Assembly (NCBI GenBank): GCA_052389755.1
Contig: JBQTHP010000214.1
Coordinates: forward strand, 1 to 21,758
Origin: JBQTHP01 sp052389755
GTDB lineage: Bacteria > Pseudomonadota > Gammaproteobacteria > Steroidobacterales > Steroidobacteraceae
Direction of reading: 5' to 3'
Length of the DNA stretch: 21,758 nt
Shown: positions 15,247-21,758 of the stretch, in pieces
Numbering within the stretch: the first letter of the stretch is position 1
How the letters are laid out: every line of letters begins with the position of its first letter
The notes under the pieces: model-generated
The model's input: the letters and a program-made list of their open reading frames with translations, nothing else
Databases searched by the model: none
Told to the model about the DNA's origin: nothing
Made by a program: the position numbers and the translations under genes

Positions 15247-17471
15247 AGGCGGGAGCGACCAGGCGCTTCCGGAGCTACGCGCTCGTTGCGCTGTGGGCGG
15301 CGGTCTGCTTCGCGGCGCTGCTGCTGCTTGCGAAGAGCGCGCAGGACTCCTCGCAGTTCAGCCGGCTGCAGCCGTGGATACTGCTGCTCAACGTGATGGG
15401 CGTCATCGGGCTCACGGTGCTGCTGGCGCGCAAGCTCTGGCAGCTCGTGCGCGACTTCCGCGATCACGTCCCGGGATCGCGGCTCACCGCACGCACCGTC
15501 GGCATCTTCGGCGCCCTGGTGGTCGCGCCGCTCCTCATCGTCTACCTCTTTTCGATGGAGTTCCTGAACCGCGGCATCGACAGCTGGTTTCGGGTCGAGG
15601 TCAAACAGGGGCTCAACGATGCGCTCGTGCTGTCGCGCGCGGCGCTCGACGTCCGGATGCGGGAATTCGGGCAACGCACCGAACGGCTCGGTCGCTCGCT
15701 CGCGTTCACCCTGCCCGAGGACCAGATCGACCGGCTCGACGAAGAGCGGCGGGCGTCAGGCGCCCTCGAGATCGTGCTGTTCGGCGAGCACGAGCGCATG
15801 CTCGCGGCGAGCAGCGACCAGTCGGTCGAGTCCCTGCCCTCACGCCCGCCGCCCGATCTCGTTCGCCAGGTGAGCGAAGGCCGCCCGTACGTGAGCCTCG
15901 AGCCGCAGGCGGACGGGCGGTACCTGATCCGTACGGGAGCGCCGATGTCGGGATTCGCTACCGGCAGCGCCGGGCGCTATGTCGTAGCCATCTACGAAGT
16001 ACCGCCGCAGCTTGCAGCGCTCTCTGAAGCCGTACAGGGCGCGTATTCCCAGTATGGCGACCTCGCCGCGCTGCGCGAACCCCTTAAATACAGCTTCCGC
16101 CTCACGCTGACCCTCGTGCTGCTGCTTGCGATGCTCGCCGCGATCTACGGCGCCATCTTCTCCGCCCAGCGTCTGGTCCGCCCCGTACAGGACCTGATCG
16201 CGGGCACGCGCGCGGTCGGCAAGGGCGACTTCGGCACGCGGCTGCCGCTGCCCTCGCGCGACGAGATGGGATTCCTCGTGCACTCCTTCAACGACATGAC
16301 CAAGCGCCTGCGCCGTGCGCGCGAGGAAGCGCAGCGCAGCCAGGAAGCCGTGGAGCGCGAGCGCGAGCGCCTCGCGATCATCCTCGCGCGCCTGTCCACC
16401 GGCGTGCTGGCGGTCGACCGGCTCCTCACCGTGCGCATCGCGAATCACGCGGCTGGCGCGATTCTGGGCGTCGATCTGTCCGAGGCCACCGGCCGGGCGC
16501 TGCCAGAGCTGACGGCCGGCAACGAACGGCTGGGCCAGTTCGTGGCGGCCATCGCTCTGCGCTTCGCGGCGGGCCGCGGTGAATGGCGCGAACAGCTCGA
16601 GCTCGAAGGAGAGACCGGCCACCGCGTGCTCATGTGCGCATGCACGCCGCTGCCCGGCGAGGACAGCGAGGTCGGCTTCGTGATCGTCTTCGACGACATC
16701 ACGGCGCTGCTGCAGGCCCAGCGGGATGCGGCGTGGGGCGAGGTCGCGCGCCGTCTCGCGCACGAGATCAAGAATCCGCTGACGCCGATCCAGCTGTCGG
16801 CCGAGCGCATGCGCCGGCGCTTCCTCGAGAGCATGAGCCGCGAGGATGCCGAGGTGCTCGAGCGCGCAACCCACACGATCGTGCAGCAGGTCGAGGCGAT
16901 GAAGCAGATGGTGAACGCGTTCAGCGACTATGCGCGGACGCCGGACATGAAGATCACCCGCTTCCCGCTCAACGCGCTCGTCGTCGAAGTCGCGGATCTC
17001 TACCGCTCGCACGATCCGAGAGTGGAGATCAGGCTCGACCTCGACGGGCACGTCGAAACGATCGAGGCCGACCGCGGCCGCGTCCGGCAGATCCTGAACA
17101 ACCTCGTGACGAACGCGCTCGAGGCGCTCGAAGGCGCGCCGGGCGGCCGCCTCGAGATCGCGACGCGTGCCGAGGGCGGCAGCGATGCCGCCTATGCGGT
17201 GGTCACCGTGTGTGACAATGGCCCCGGCTTTCAGCGCGAACTGCTCGGCCGCATGTTCGATCCTTACGTGACCAGCAAGCCGAAGGGCACGGGCCTCGGT
17301 CTTGCGATCGTGAAGAAGATCGTGGAGGAGCACGGCGGCAGGATCGACGCCGACAACCGTCCCGAAGGCGGCGCCCGCGTGCGCGTGGTGTTGCCCGTTG
17401 AGGACGGCACGCGGGCCTCTTCGGCGACCCGGGATCGGAGACTCGAATTGCGTAAGGAGAAGCGAGCATGA
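15228..17471 (+). CDS. ntrY: NtrY-type membrane sensor histidine kinase
   Basis: Predicted inner-membrane sensor kinase of 747 aa partnering NtrX. The start is ATG at 15228; a GTG nine bases earlier is the alternative. Membrane segments lie at about 18-35, 49-67 and 88-109. An extracytoplasmic region (about 112-285) follows, then a fourth segment (289-312). HAMP (312-365), a short coiled coil, a PAS domain (about 380-495) and HisKA with His512 (RRLAHEIKNPLTPIQLSAER) come next. The HATPase_c domain has the N box (NNLVTNALEAL), G1 (DNGPGF) and G2 (GTGLGLAIVKKI). Kinase residues are intact. The stop overlaps the ntrX ATG. The true signal is not evident; in other bacteria NtrY/NtrX has been tied to nitrogen or redox and envelope responses. 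Confidence 0.93.
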   Translation: MVAASLKAGATRRFRSYALVALWAAVCFAALLLLAKSAQDSSQFSRLQPWILLLNVMGVIGLTVLLARKLWQLVRDFRDHVPGSRLTARTVGIFGALVVAPLLIVYLFSMEFLNRGIDSWFRVEVKQGLNDALVLSRAALDVRMREFGQRTERLGRSLAFTLPEDQIDRLDEERRASGALEIVLFGEHERMLAASSDQSVESLPSRPPPDLVRQVSEGRPYVSLEPQADGRYLIRTGAPMSGFATGSAGRYVVAIYEVPPQLAALSEAVQGAYSQYGDLAALREPLKYSFRLTLTLVLLLAMLAAIYGAIFSAQRLVRPVQDLIAGTRAVGKGDFGTRLPLPSRDEMGFLVHSFNDMTKRLRRAREEAQRSQEAVERERERLAIILARLSTGVLAVDRLLTVRIANHAAGAILGVDLSEATGRALPELTAGNERLGQFVAAIALRFAAGRGEWREQLELEGETGHRVLMCACTPLPGEDSEVGFVIVFDDITALLQAQRDAAWGEVARRLAHEIKNPLTPIQLSAERMRRRFLESMSREDAEVLERATHTIVQQVEAMKQMVNAFSDYARTPDMKITRFPLNALVVEVADLYRSHDPRVEIRLDLDGHVETIEADRGRVRQILNNLVTNALEALEGAPGGRLEIATRAEGGSDAAYAVVTVCDNGPGFQRELLGRMFDPYVTSKPKGTGLGLAIVKKIVEEHGGRIDADNRPEGGARVRVVLPVEDGTRASSATRDRRLELRKEKRA

Positions 17472-18832
17472 GTGCGGCGCGTATCCTCGTTGTCGACGAC
17501 GAGGCGGACATCCGCAGCCTCCTCAAGGAGATCCTGTCGGAGGAGGGCTACGAGGTCGATGTCGCCGCGAACGCAGGCCAGGCGCGCGCCTCGCGCGCGA
17601 AGCAGACGCCGGATCTCGTGCTGCTCGACATCTGGATGCCCGACGTGGACGGGATCACGCTGCTGCGCGAATGGTCCGCGGGCGCGCACGACGGATGTCC
17701 TGTCGTGATGATGTCCGGTCACGGCACGGTCGAGACCGCGGTGGAAGCGACGCGGCTCGGCGCCTTCGATTTCGTCGAAAAGCCGCTGTCGCTCGCCAAG
17801 CTGCTGCGCACGGTCGAGCGAGCGCTCGATGCCGGCAAGCGCAGGCGCCAGTCGGGCAAGCTGCTCGTGCCGCCGTTGATGGTGCCGGTGGGCAAGAGCC
17901 GGGTGATGCAGCAGATGCGCAGCGAGCTGCAGCAGATCGCAGCCAATCCTTCCTCGGTGCTGCTCATCGGCGAGCCCGGATCCGGCCGCGAAGCCTTCGC
18001 GCGGTATCTGCACGAATCGAGCGAGCGCGCCCGCAGGCCCTTCATGACGGTCGTCGCGAGCGCGCTGCGCGAGGGCGACGCGGAGGCACAGCTTCTCGGA
18101 ACCGAAGCGAACGGCACGGTCAGCGCGGGGCTGCTCGAGCAGGCCGCCGACGGCGTGCTGTTCATCAGCGAAATCGAGGATCTGCCGGCGTCCGCGCAGC
18201 GGTTGCTGCTCGGCGCGCTCGAGGCGGGAAGCTTCACGCGTGTCGGGGGCACGCAGCCGGTCGGGTTCGCCGCGCGGATCGTCTCTTCGGCTCAGCCGGG
18301 CATCGAGAGCCGCGCCGGCGCCGATGGCTTCCGCCGCGACCTGCTCTCGAACCTGAACACCCTCATCGTGCGGGTGCCGCCGCTGCGAGACTATGCGGAG
18401 GACGTGCCGGAGCTGCTGCGCTATTACGTCGACCGCGTCGTCGACACGGAGGGGCTGTCTTTCCGCCGCTTCAGCGTCGCCGCGCAGAACCGGCTGCGAA
18501 ACTATCCCTGGCCGGACAACGTTCGCGAGCTCAAGAACCTCGTGCATCGCGTGCTCATTCAGGGCGGCTCGGAAGAGATCCGGCTCGAGGAGATCGAACG
18601 GGAGCTTGCCGTGCAGGCACCACCGGACGAGCCGCTGGTGAAGCAGGACCTGCTCGCCCTGCCCCTGCGCGAGGCACGCGAGCAGTTCGAGCGGGCCTAT
18701 CTGCAGCAGCAGCTTCTCCTTTGCAACGGCAAGGTCGGGCAGCTCGCGAAGCGGGTGGGGATGGAGAGGACGCACCTCTACCGGAAGCTTCGTTCCCTCG
18801 GCGTAGATTTCCGCAGCATCACGGAGGATTGA
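17468..18832 (+). CDS. ntrX: NtrX-type response regulator with degenerate AAA+ domain
   Basis: Response regulator of 454 aa paired with NtrY; ATG at 17468 overlaps the ntrY stop and follows AAGGAG. The receiver (1-120) is intact: Asp10, Asp11, phosphoacceptor Asp54 (LLDIWMPD), Ser83 and Lys105. The AAA+ region (140-380) has NtrC-family shape but its key residues are altered. Walker A is GEPGSGRE (168-175) with Arg174 in place of Lys. The GAFTGA sigma-54 contact loop is absent (GTEANGTVSAG, 211-221). Walker B reads LFISEI with Ser234 for Asp. In FRRDLLSNLN (288-297) the second conserved Arg is missing. The Fis-type helix-turn-helix (about 412-447, ending HLYRKLRSLG) is intact. It probably binds DNA and regulates without sigma-54 remodelling. 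It is the last operon gene. Confidence 0.93.
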   Translation: MSAARILVVDDEADIRSLLKEILSEEGYEVDVAANAGQARASRAKQTPDLVLLDIWMPDVDGITLLREWSAGAHDGCPVVMMSGHGTVETAVEATRLGAFDFVEKPLSLAKLLRTVERALDAGKRRRQSGKLLVPPLMVPVGKSRVMQQMRSELQQIAANPSSVLLIGEPGSGREAFARYLHESSERARRPFMTVVASALREGDAEAQLLGTEANGTVSAGLLEQAADGVLFISEIEDLPASAQRLLLGALEAGSFTRVGGTQPVGFAARIVSSAQPGIESRAGADGFRRDLLSNLNTLIVRVPPLRDYAEDVPELLRYYVDRVVDTEGLSFRRFSVAAQNRLRNYPWPDNVRELKNLVHRVLIQGGSEEIRLEEIERELAVQAPPDEPLVKQDLLALPLREAREQFERAYLQQQLLLCNGKVGQLAKRVGMERTHLYRKLRSLGVDFRSITED

Positions 18833-18847
18833 GGAAGAAAGGCTACC

Positions 18848-18950
18848 GGCCTCCGGCTTCCGCCCTCCGGCCGGAATAAGAACGCGACCTCGGCGCTGGC
18901 GTCTCTTCTCCGGCCGGAAGACGGAAGGCGGAAGGCGGAAGCCATTTTTT
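18848..18950 (+). terminator. Terminator built from inverted heptamer arrays, after ntrX
   Basis: Left heptamers GGCCTCC, GGCTTCC, GCCCTCC and GGCCGGA (18848-18875) face right heptamers GGAAGAC, GGAAGGC, GGAAGGC and GGAAGCC (18916-18943). The outer 10 bp (18855-18864 with 18934-18943) pair perfectly and run into ATTTTTT (18944-18950). Inner CCGGCCGG blocks pair as well. The position, 15 bp after the ntrX stop, and the T6 run support an intrinsic terminator for the def-ntrX operon. The tandem heptamers could slip, giving alternative pairings. Confidence 0.75.
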
Positions 18951-19033
18951 CTCCTCCGCTGAGATATTCCGCCGCGTCCCCTCAGTTAGTCCCCGAAGGG
19001 GTTCCGTTCATCGGTCCCCGGGGGCTTCGCGGC

Positions 19034-21703
19034 GTGAACGCCGAACAACCACTCCTGCACGAGACGTTGCAGTACGAGCCGCGGCTGCTCGTCGTCGACT
19101 CCGTCGTGCAGACTGCCGAGATCGTCGGTCGCCATCTGCGCGCCCACGGTTTCGTGTGCAAAGTGCGCGGCGCCGCGGCGGAAACGGACTTCCGGGCGGC
19201 GCTGCGCGACTTCCGCCCCCACGTCATCCTGGCGGCGAGCCGCTCGGCGAACGGCCTCGACGGAATGGGCGCGCTCGAAATCGCACGCAGCGAGGCACCA
19301 GACGCCTCGTTCCTCTTCTGGGGCGAGTTGCAGGATCAGGAGCAGGCAACCGAGGTCCTGCAGCTGGGCGCGGCGGAGTTCATTCCGAAGAACGAGCCCG
19401 CGCGGCTGGTACCCGCCGTCTATCGCGCCCTTCGCGACGTCGCGGCGCGGCGTACGCGGCGGCTCGCCGAGCAGCGCATCATCGAGAGCGAACAGCGGCT
19501 CCGCGACATCATCGACGCGACGCAGGACTGGATCTGGGAGCTCGACTCCGGCGGACGGTTCGTGTTCAGCAGCGAATCGGTCCAGCGCGTGCTCGGCTGC
19601 ACGGCCCAGGAGCTGCTCGGCGAGAACTGCAGCGCGCTCATCCACGCCGACGATCGCGAGCGGTTCGCGAGTGCCGTCGCGGCGCTCGATTCGACTTCGC
19701 GCACGGCGAACGGCGTCCTGACCCGATGGCGCGATCGTTCGGGGGAGTACCGCTGGCTCGAAGCGAACGTGCTCGCGCTCGTCTCCGGCTCGGGCGCTGC
19801 CAGCGGCTATCGCGGCACGCTGCGCGACGTAACCGAGCGCCGGCAGCACGAGGAGCGCATCGCGCGGCTGACGCGCATGCTGCAGATGCAAAGCGGCGTC
19901 AATGCCGCGATCGTGCGCACCCGCGATCACGGTGAGCTCTTGCGCGAGGCGTGCCGACTCGCGATGGAGGTATGCCGTTACGATACCGTGCTGGTGGTGC
20001 TCCGCGATCGTGCGCGCGGCGTCGGCAAGCCGATCTACTGGGCGGGCCTCGGCCTGGAGAGCGGCGGACCGCCGGAATTCCCGATCAGCGATGGGACCGA
20101 ACCGGACGCGAGCCTGACGGCACGCGCGCTGCGCACGGGCGAGATCGTGGTGTGCAACGACCTGCGGCTGTCGGAGCCCGTCGTCGCGAGACGCAAAGAG
20201 CTTCTCGCGCTCGGGATTCGATCCATGGTGGCCCTGCCCCTCAAGGTAGGTGGGTCCACCATGGGTGTGCTGAACCTCTCCTCTCGCGAGTTCGATGCGG
20301 TGGGCGACGAGGAGCTCCGCCTGCTTCAGGAGATGGCGGCGAACCTCTCGTTCGCGCTCCAGTCCCGGCAGAACGAGGCCACTGTGGAGTTCCTCGCGGC
20401 TTACGATGCGCTGACGGGCCTTGCGAAGCGCCCCCTGCTCTGCGAGCGCATCGACGCGCTCCTCGCGACGCCCGGCGTGCTCGAGAGCCGCCCGGTCGTG
20501 GTCGCCTTCGACGTCGATCGCCTGAGCAGCGTCAACGATACGTTCGGCAGGCACGTTGGCGATCTCCTCCTGCAGCGCGTGGCCGATCGGCTCAAGGACA
20601 GCGTCGACGATCAGCAGCGCATCGGCTATCTGGGCGGCGGGACGTTCACCCTCGTGCTGCCGCGGCTCGAGACATCGCGGGGAAACGTCGCGGCGCTCCT
20701 CGAGAGCACGGTGTTCAGAGATCCGTTCGTGATCGAAGGCCGGGAGATCCGCGCTTCCTTCAAGTCCGGCATCGCGCGCCACCCTTCTGACGGTCCCGAC
20801 GGCGACACGCTGGTGCAGAATGCCGAAGCGGCTCTCAAGCTCGCCAAGGAAGCCGGCAAGCAGTACGTCCACTATCAGCTGAAGATGCACAGCGAGATCG
20901 CCGAGCGTGTGGCTCTCGAGCATCGCTTGCGCGCCGCGATCGACGAGCAGCAGTTCGAGCTGCACTACCAGCCTCAGGTGAACGTCGAGACGGGCAGGGT
21001 CGAGGCGGTCGAGGCGCTGTTGCGCTGGAATGATCCCGAACGCGGACGGGTCGCTCCGGATGGCTTCCTCCACGTGCTCGAATCCTCCGGCCTGATCGTC
21101 ACCGTCGGAGACTGGGTCCTGAACCAGGCCGCGGCAGACTGCATCCGCTGGCAGGCCGCGGCGCTTGGCCCCCTGCGCGTCGCGGTCAATGTCTCGGCCC
21201 TTCAGATCCGCCGCCGCACTTTCGTCGAGCAGGTGCTCGCAGTCGTCAGCGGCTGGCCGCTTCCGGGCTATGGGATCGATATCGAGATCACCGAAACGGG
21301 ACTGTTGCAGGACCTCGAAGGCACGACGCGCAAGCTGCGCGTGCTGCGCGAGGCCGGCGTTCGAGTCGCGATCGACGATTTCGGCACCGGCTATTCGTCG
21401 CTCGGACTTCTGTCGAAGCTGCCGGTCGATCTTCTCAAGATCGATCGCACGTTCATCAACGGTTTACCTGACGATCGAGCGAGCCGGACGCTCGTGTCGA
21501 GCATCATCAATCTCGCTTTCGCGTTCGATCTGATCGCGGTCGCGGAAGGTGTCGAAACGCCCGCGCAACTCGAGGCGCTGCGCGCGATGAAATGTCCGCA
21601 GTCTCAGGGCTTTCTGCACGCCCGGCCCATGCCGGCCGCGCAGCTCGAAGTGCTGCTCGCTGCAGCCAAGACGACTCAGACGGCTGACGGCTCAGACGCC
21701 TGA
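19034..21703 (+). CDS. Pseudo-receiver/PAS/GAF/GGDEF-EAL cyclic di-GMP protein, likely phosphodiesterase
   Basis: A cytoplasmic signalling protein of 889 aa with no membrane segment. The start is GTG at 19034, the first available, with only a weak GGGGG upstream. Domains in order: a CheY-like receiver (15-135) with Ala68 where the phosphoacceptor Asp should be, a PAS domain (about 152-270), a GAF domain (about 285-445), GGDEF (452-612) and EAL (620-875). The GGDEF motif reads GGGTF (534-538), so cyclase activity is unlikely, although a regulatory GTP site may remain. The EAL site appears complete: EALLR (660-664), NVS (719-721), EITET (751-755), DDFGTGYS (781-788), LKIDR (801-805), EGVET (838-842) and QGF (858-860). 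It probably hydrolyses c-di-GMP under control of the sensor domains. It lies after the ntrX terminator, so it is a separate transcript. Confidence 0.92.
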   Translation: MNAEQPLLHETLQYEPRLLVVDSVVQTAEIVGRHLRAHGFVCKVRGAAAETDFRAALRDFRPHVILAASRSANGLDGMGALEIARSEAPDASFLFWGELQDQEQATEVLQLGAAEFIPKNEPARLVPAVYRALRDVAARRTRRLAEQRIIESEQRLRDIIDATQDWIWELDSGGRFVFSSESVQRVLGCTAQELLGENCSALIHADDRERFASAVAALDSTSRTANGVLTRWRDRSGEYRWLEANVLALVSGSGAASGYRGTLRDVTERRQHEERIARLTRMLQMQSGVNAAIVRTRDHGELLREACRLAMEVCRYDTVLVVLRDRARGVGKPIYWAGLGLESGGPPEFPISDGTEPDASLTARALRTGEIVVCNDLRLSEPVVARRKELLALGIRSMVALPLKVGGSTMGVLNLSSREFDAVGDEELRLLQEMAANLSFALQSRQNEATVEFLAAYDALTGLAKRPLLCERIDALLATPGVLESRPVVVAFDVDRLSSVNDTFGRHVGDLLLQRVADRLKDSVDDQQRIGYLGGGTFTLVLPRLETSRGNVAALLESTVFRDPFVIEGREIRASFKSGIARHPSDGPDGDTLVQNAEAALKLAKEAGKQYVHYQLKMHSEIAERVALEHRLRAAIDEQQFELHYQPQVNVETGRVEAVEALLRWNDPERGRVAPDGFLHVLESSGLIVTVGDWVLNQAAADCIRWQAAALGPLRVAVNVSALQIRRRTFVEQVLAVVSGWPLPGYGIDIEITETGLLQDLEGTTRKLRVLREAGVRVAIDDFGTGYSSLGLLSKLPVDLLKIDRTFINGLPDDRASRTLVSSIINLAFAFDLIAVAEGVETPAQLEALRAMKCPQSQGFLHARPMPAAQLEVLLAAAKTTQTADGSDA

Positions 21704-21706
21704 CGG
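21675..21706 (+). repeat. Tandem 16-bp direct repeat at the end of the GGDEF-EAL gene
   Basis: CTCAGACGGCTGACGG (21675-21690) is followed at once by CTCAGACGCCTGACGG (21691-21706), one mismatch in 16. The first copy encodes the last residues of the tail and the second contains the TGA stop (21701-21703). Each unit has GAC/GTC-type internal symmetry. The repeat is seen directly; it may be a short dispersed repeat or replication slippage. The remaining 52 bases of the window show no gene or terminator. Confidence 0.6.
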
Positions 21707-21758
21707 CCGGAAAAGAGCAAGAGCGTTGAGACGAGCGGCGACGGTCGTGCGAGCGGTG

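Noticed and set aside
15840..17333. 497-codon minus-strand open frame opposite ntrY
   Set aside because: The sense strand has intact HAMP, HisKA and HATPase motifs; the antisense frame is His/Arg-rich and featureless.
18986..21073. 695-codon minus-strand open frame opposite the GGDEF-EAL gene
   Set aside because: The plus strand has clear PAS, GAF, GGDEF and EAL motifs; the antisense product has none.
1..21758. tRNA, rRNA, CRISPR arrays, insertion-sequence transposases, phage or toxin-antitoxin genes
   Set aside because: I found no sequence or protein motif supporting any of these in the window.

Overview
The window is high-GC, gene-dense chromosomal DNA with housekeeping content. It most resembles a gammaproteobacterium near the Xanthomonadales/Nevskiales/Steroidobacterales. 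Three things point there: the order LysM lipoprotein–dprA–smg–topA divergent from def–fmt–rsmB, the run rsmB–DUF4390–ntrY–ntrX, and a CCCTCTCCC/GGGAGAGGG palindrome of the type scattered through such genomes. The taxonomic placement is inference; no rRNA or tRNA gene is present to settle it.

Layout. Bases 1–253 hold no gene, only two inverted repeats. On the minus strand, aroE (254–1111) and rlmJ (1130–1954) form a short pair. A small plus-strand exported protein (2030–2458) converges on a large secreted S8 protease (2508–5627, minus), and the two share a strong hairpin at 2463–2488. After a 311-bp gap comes the minus-strand run LysM lipoprotein (10368–11618), dprA (9198–10310), smg (8560–9033) and topA (5939–8506). 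A 157-bp near-perfect inverted repeat sits between dprA and smg. A divergent promoter region with a textbook extended -10 (TGTTATAAT) faces the plus-strand operon def–fmt–rsmB–DUF4390–ntrY–ntrX (11747–18832). Those genes overlap or lie within 28 bp of each other, and the operon ends in a hairpin built of heptamer repeats followed by T6. The last gene (19034–21703) is a multidomain pseudo-receiver–PAS–GAF–GGDEF–EAL protein.

How the genes fit together. The plus operon joins protein-synthesis housekeeping (Fmt formylates initiator tRNA, Def removes the formyl group, RsmB methylates 16S rRNA) to a membrane two-component system (NtrY/NtrX). The minus cluster joins cell-envelope (LysM), DNA-uptake/recombination (DprA) and topology (TopA) functions. 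The final gene is predicted to degrade cyclic di-GMP.

No wholly new multi-gene system is evident. The most notable signals are: a palindromic repeat translated in frame inside rsmB; the long inverted repeat that abuts the dprA stop codon and the smg start; an NtrX whose AAA+ ATPase and sigma-54 contact motifs have decayed; and a c-di-GMP protein with a dead receiver, a degenerate GGDEF site and a complete EAL site.
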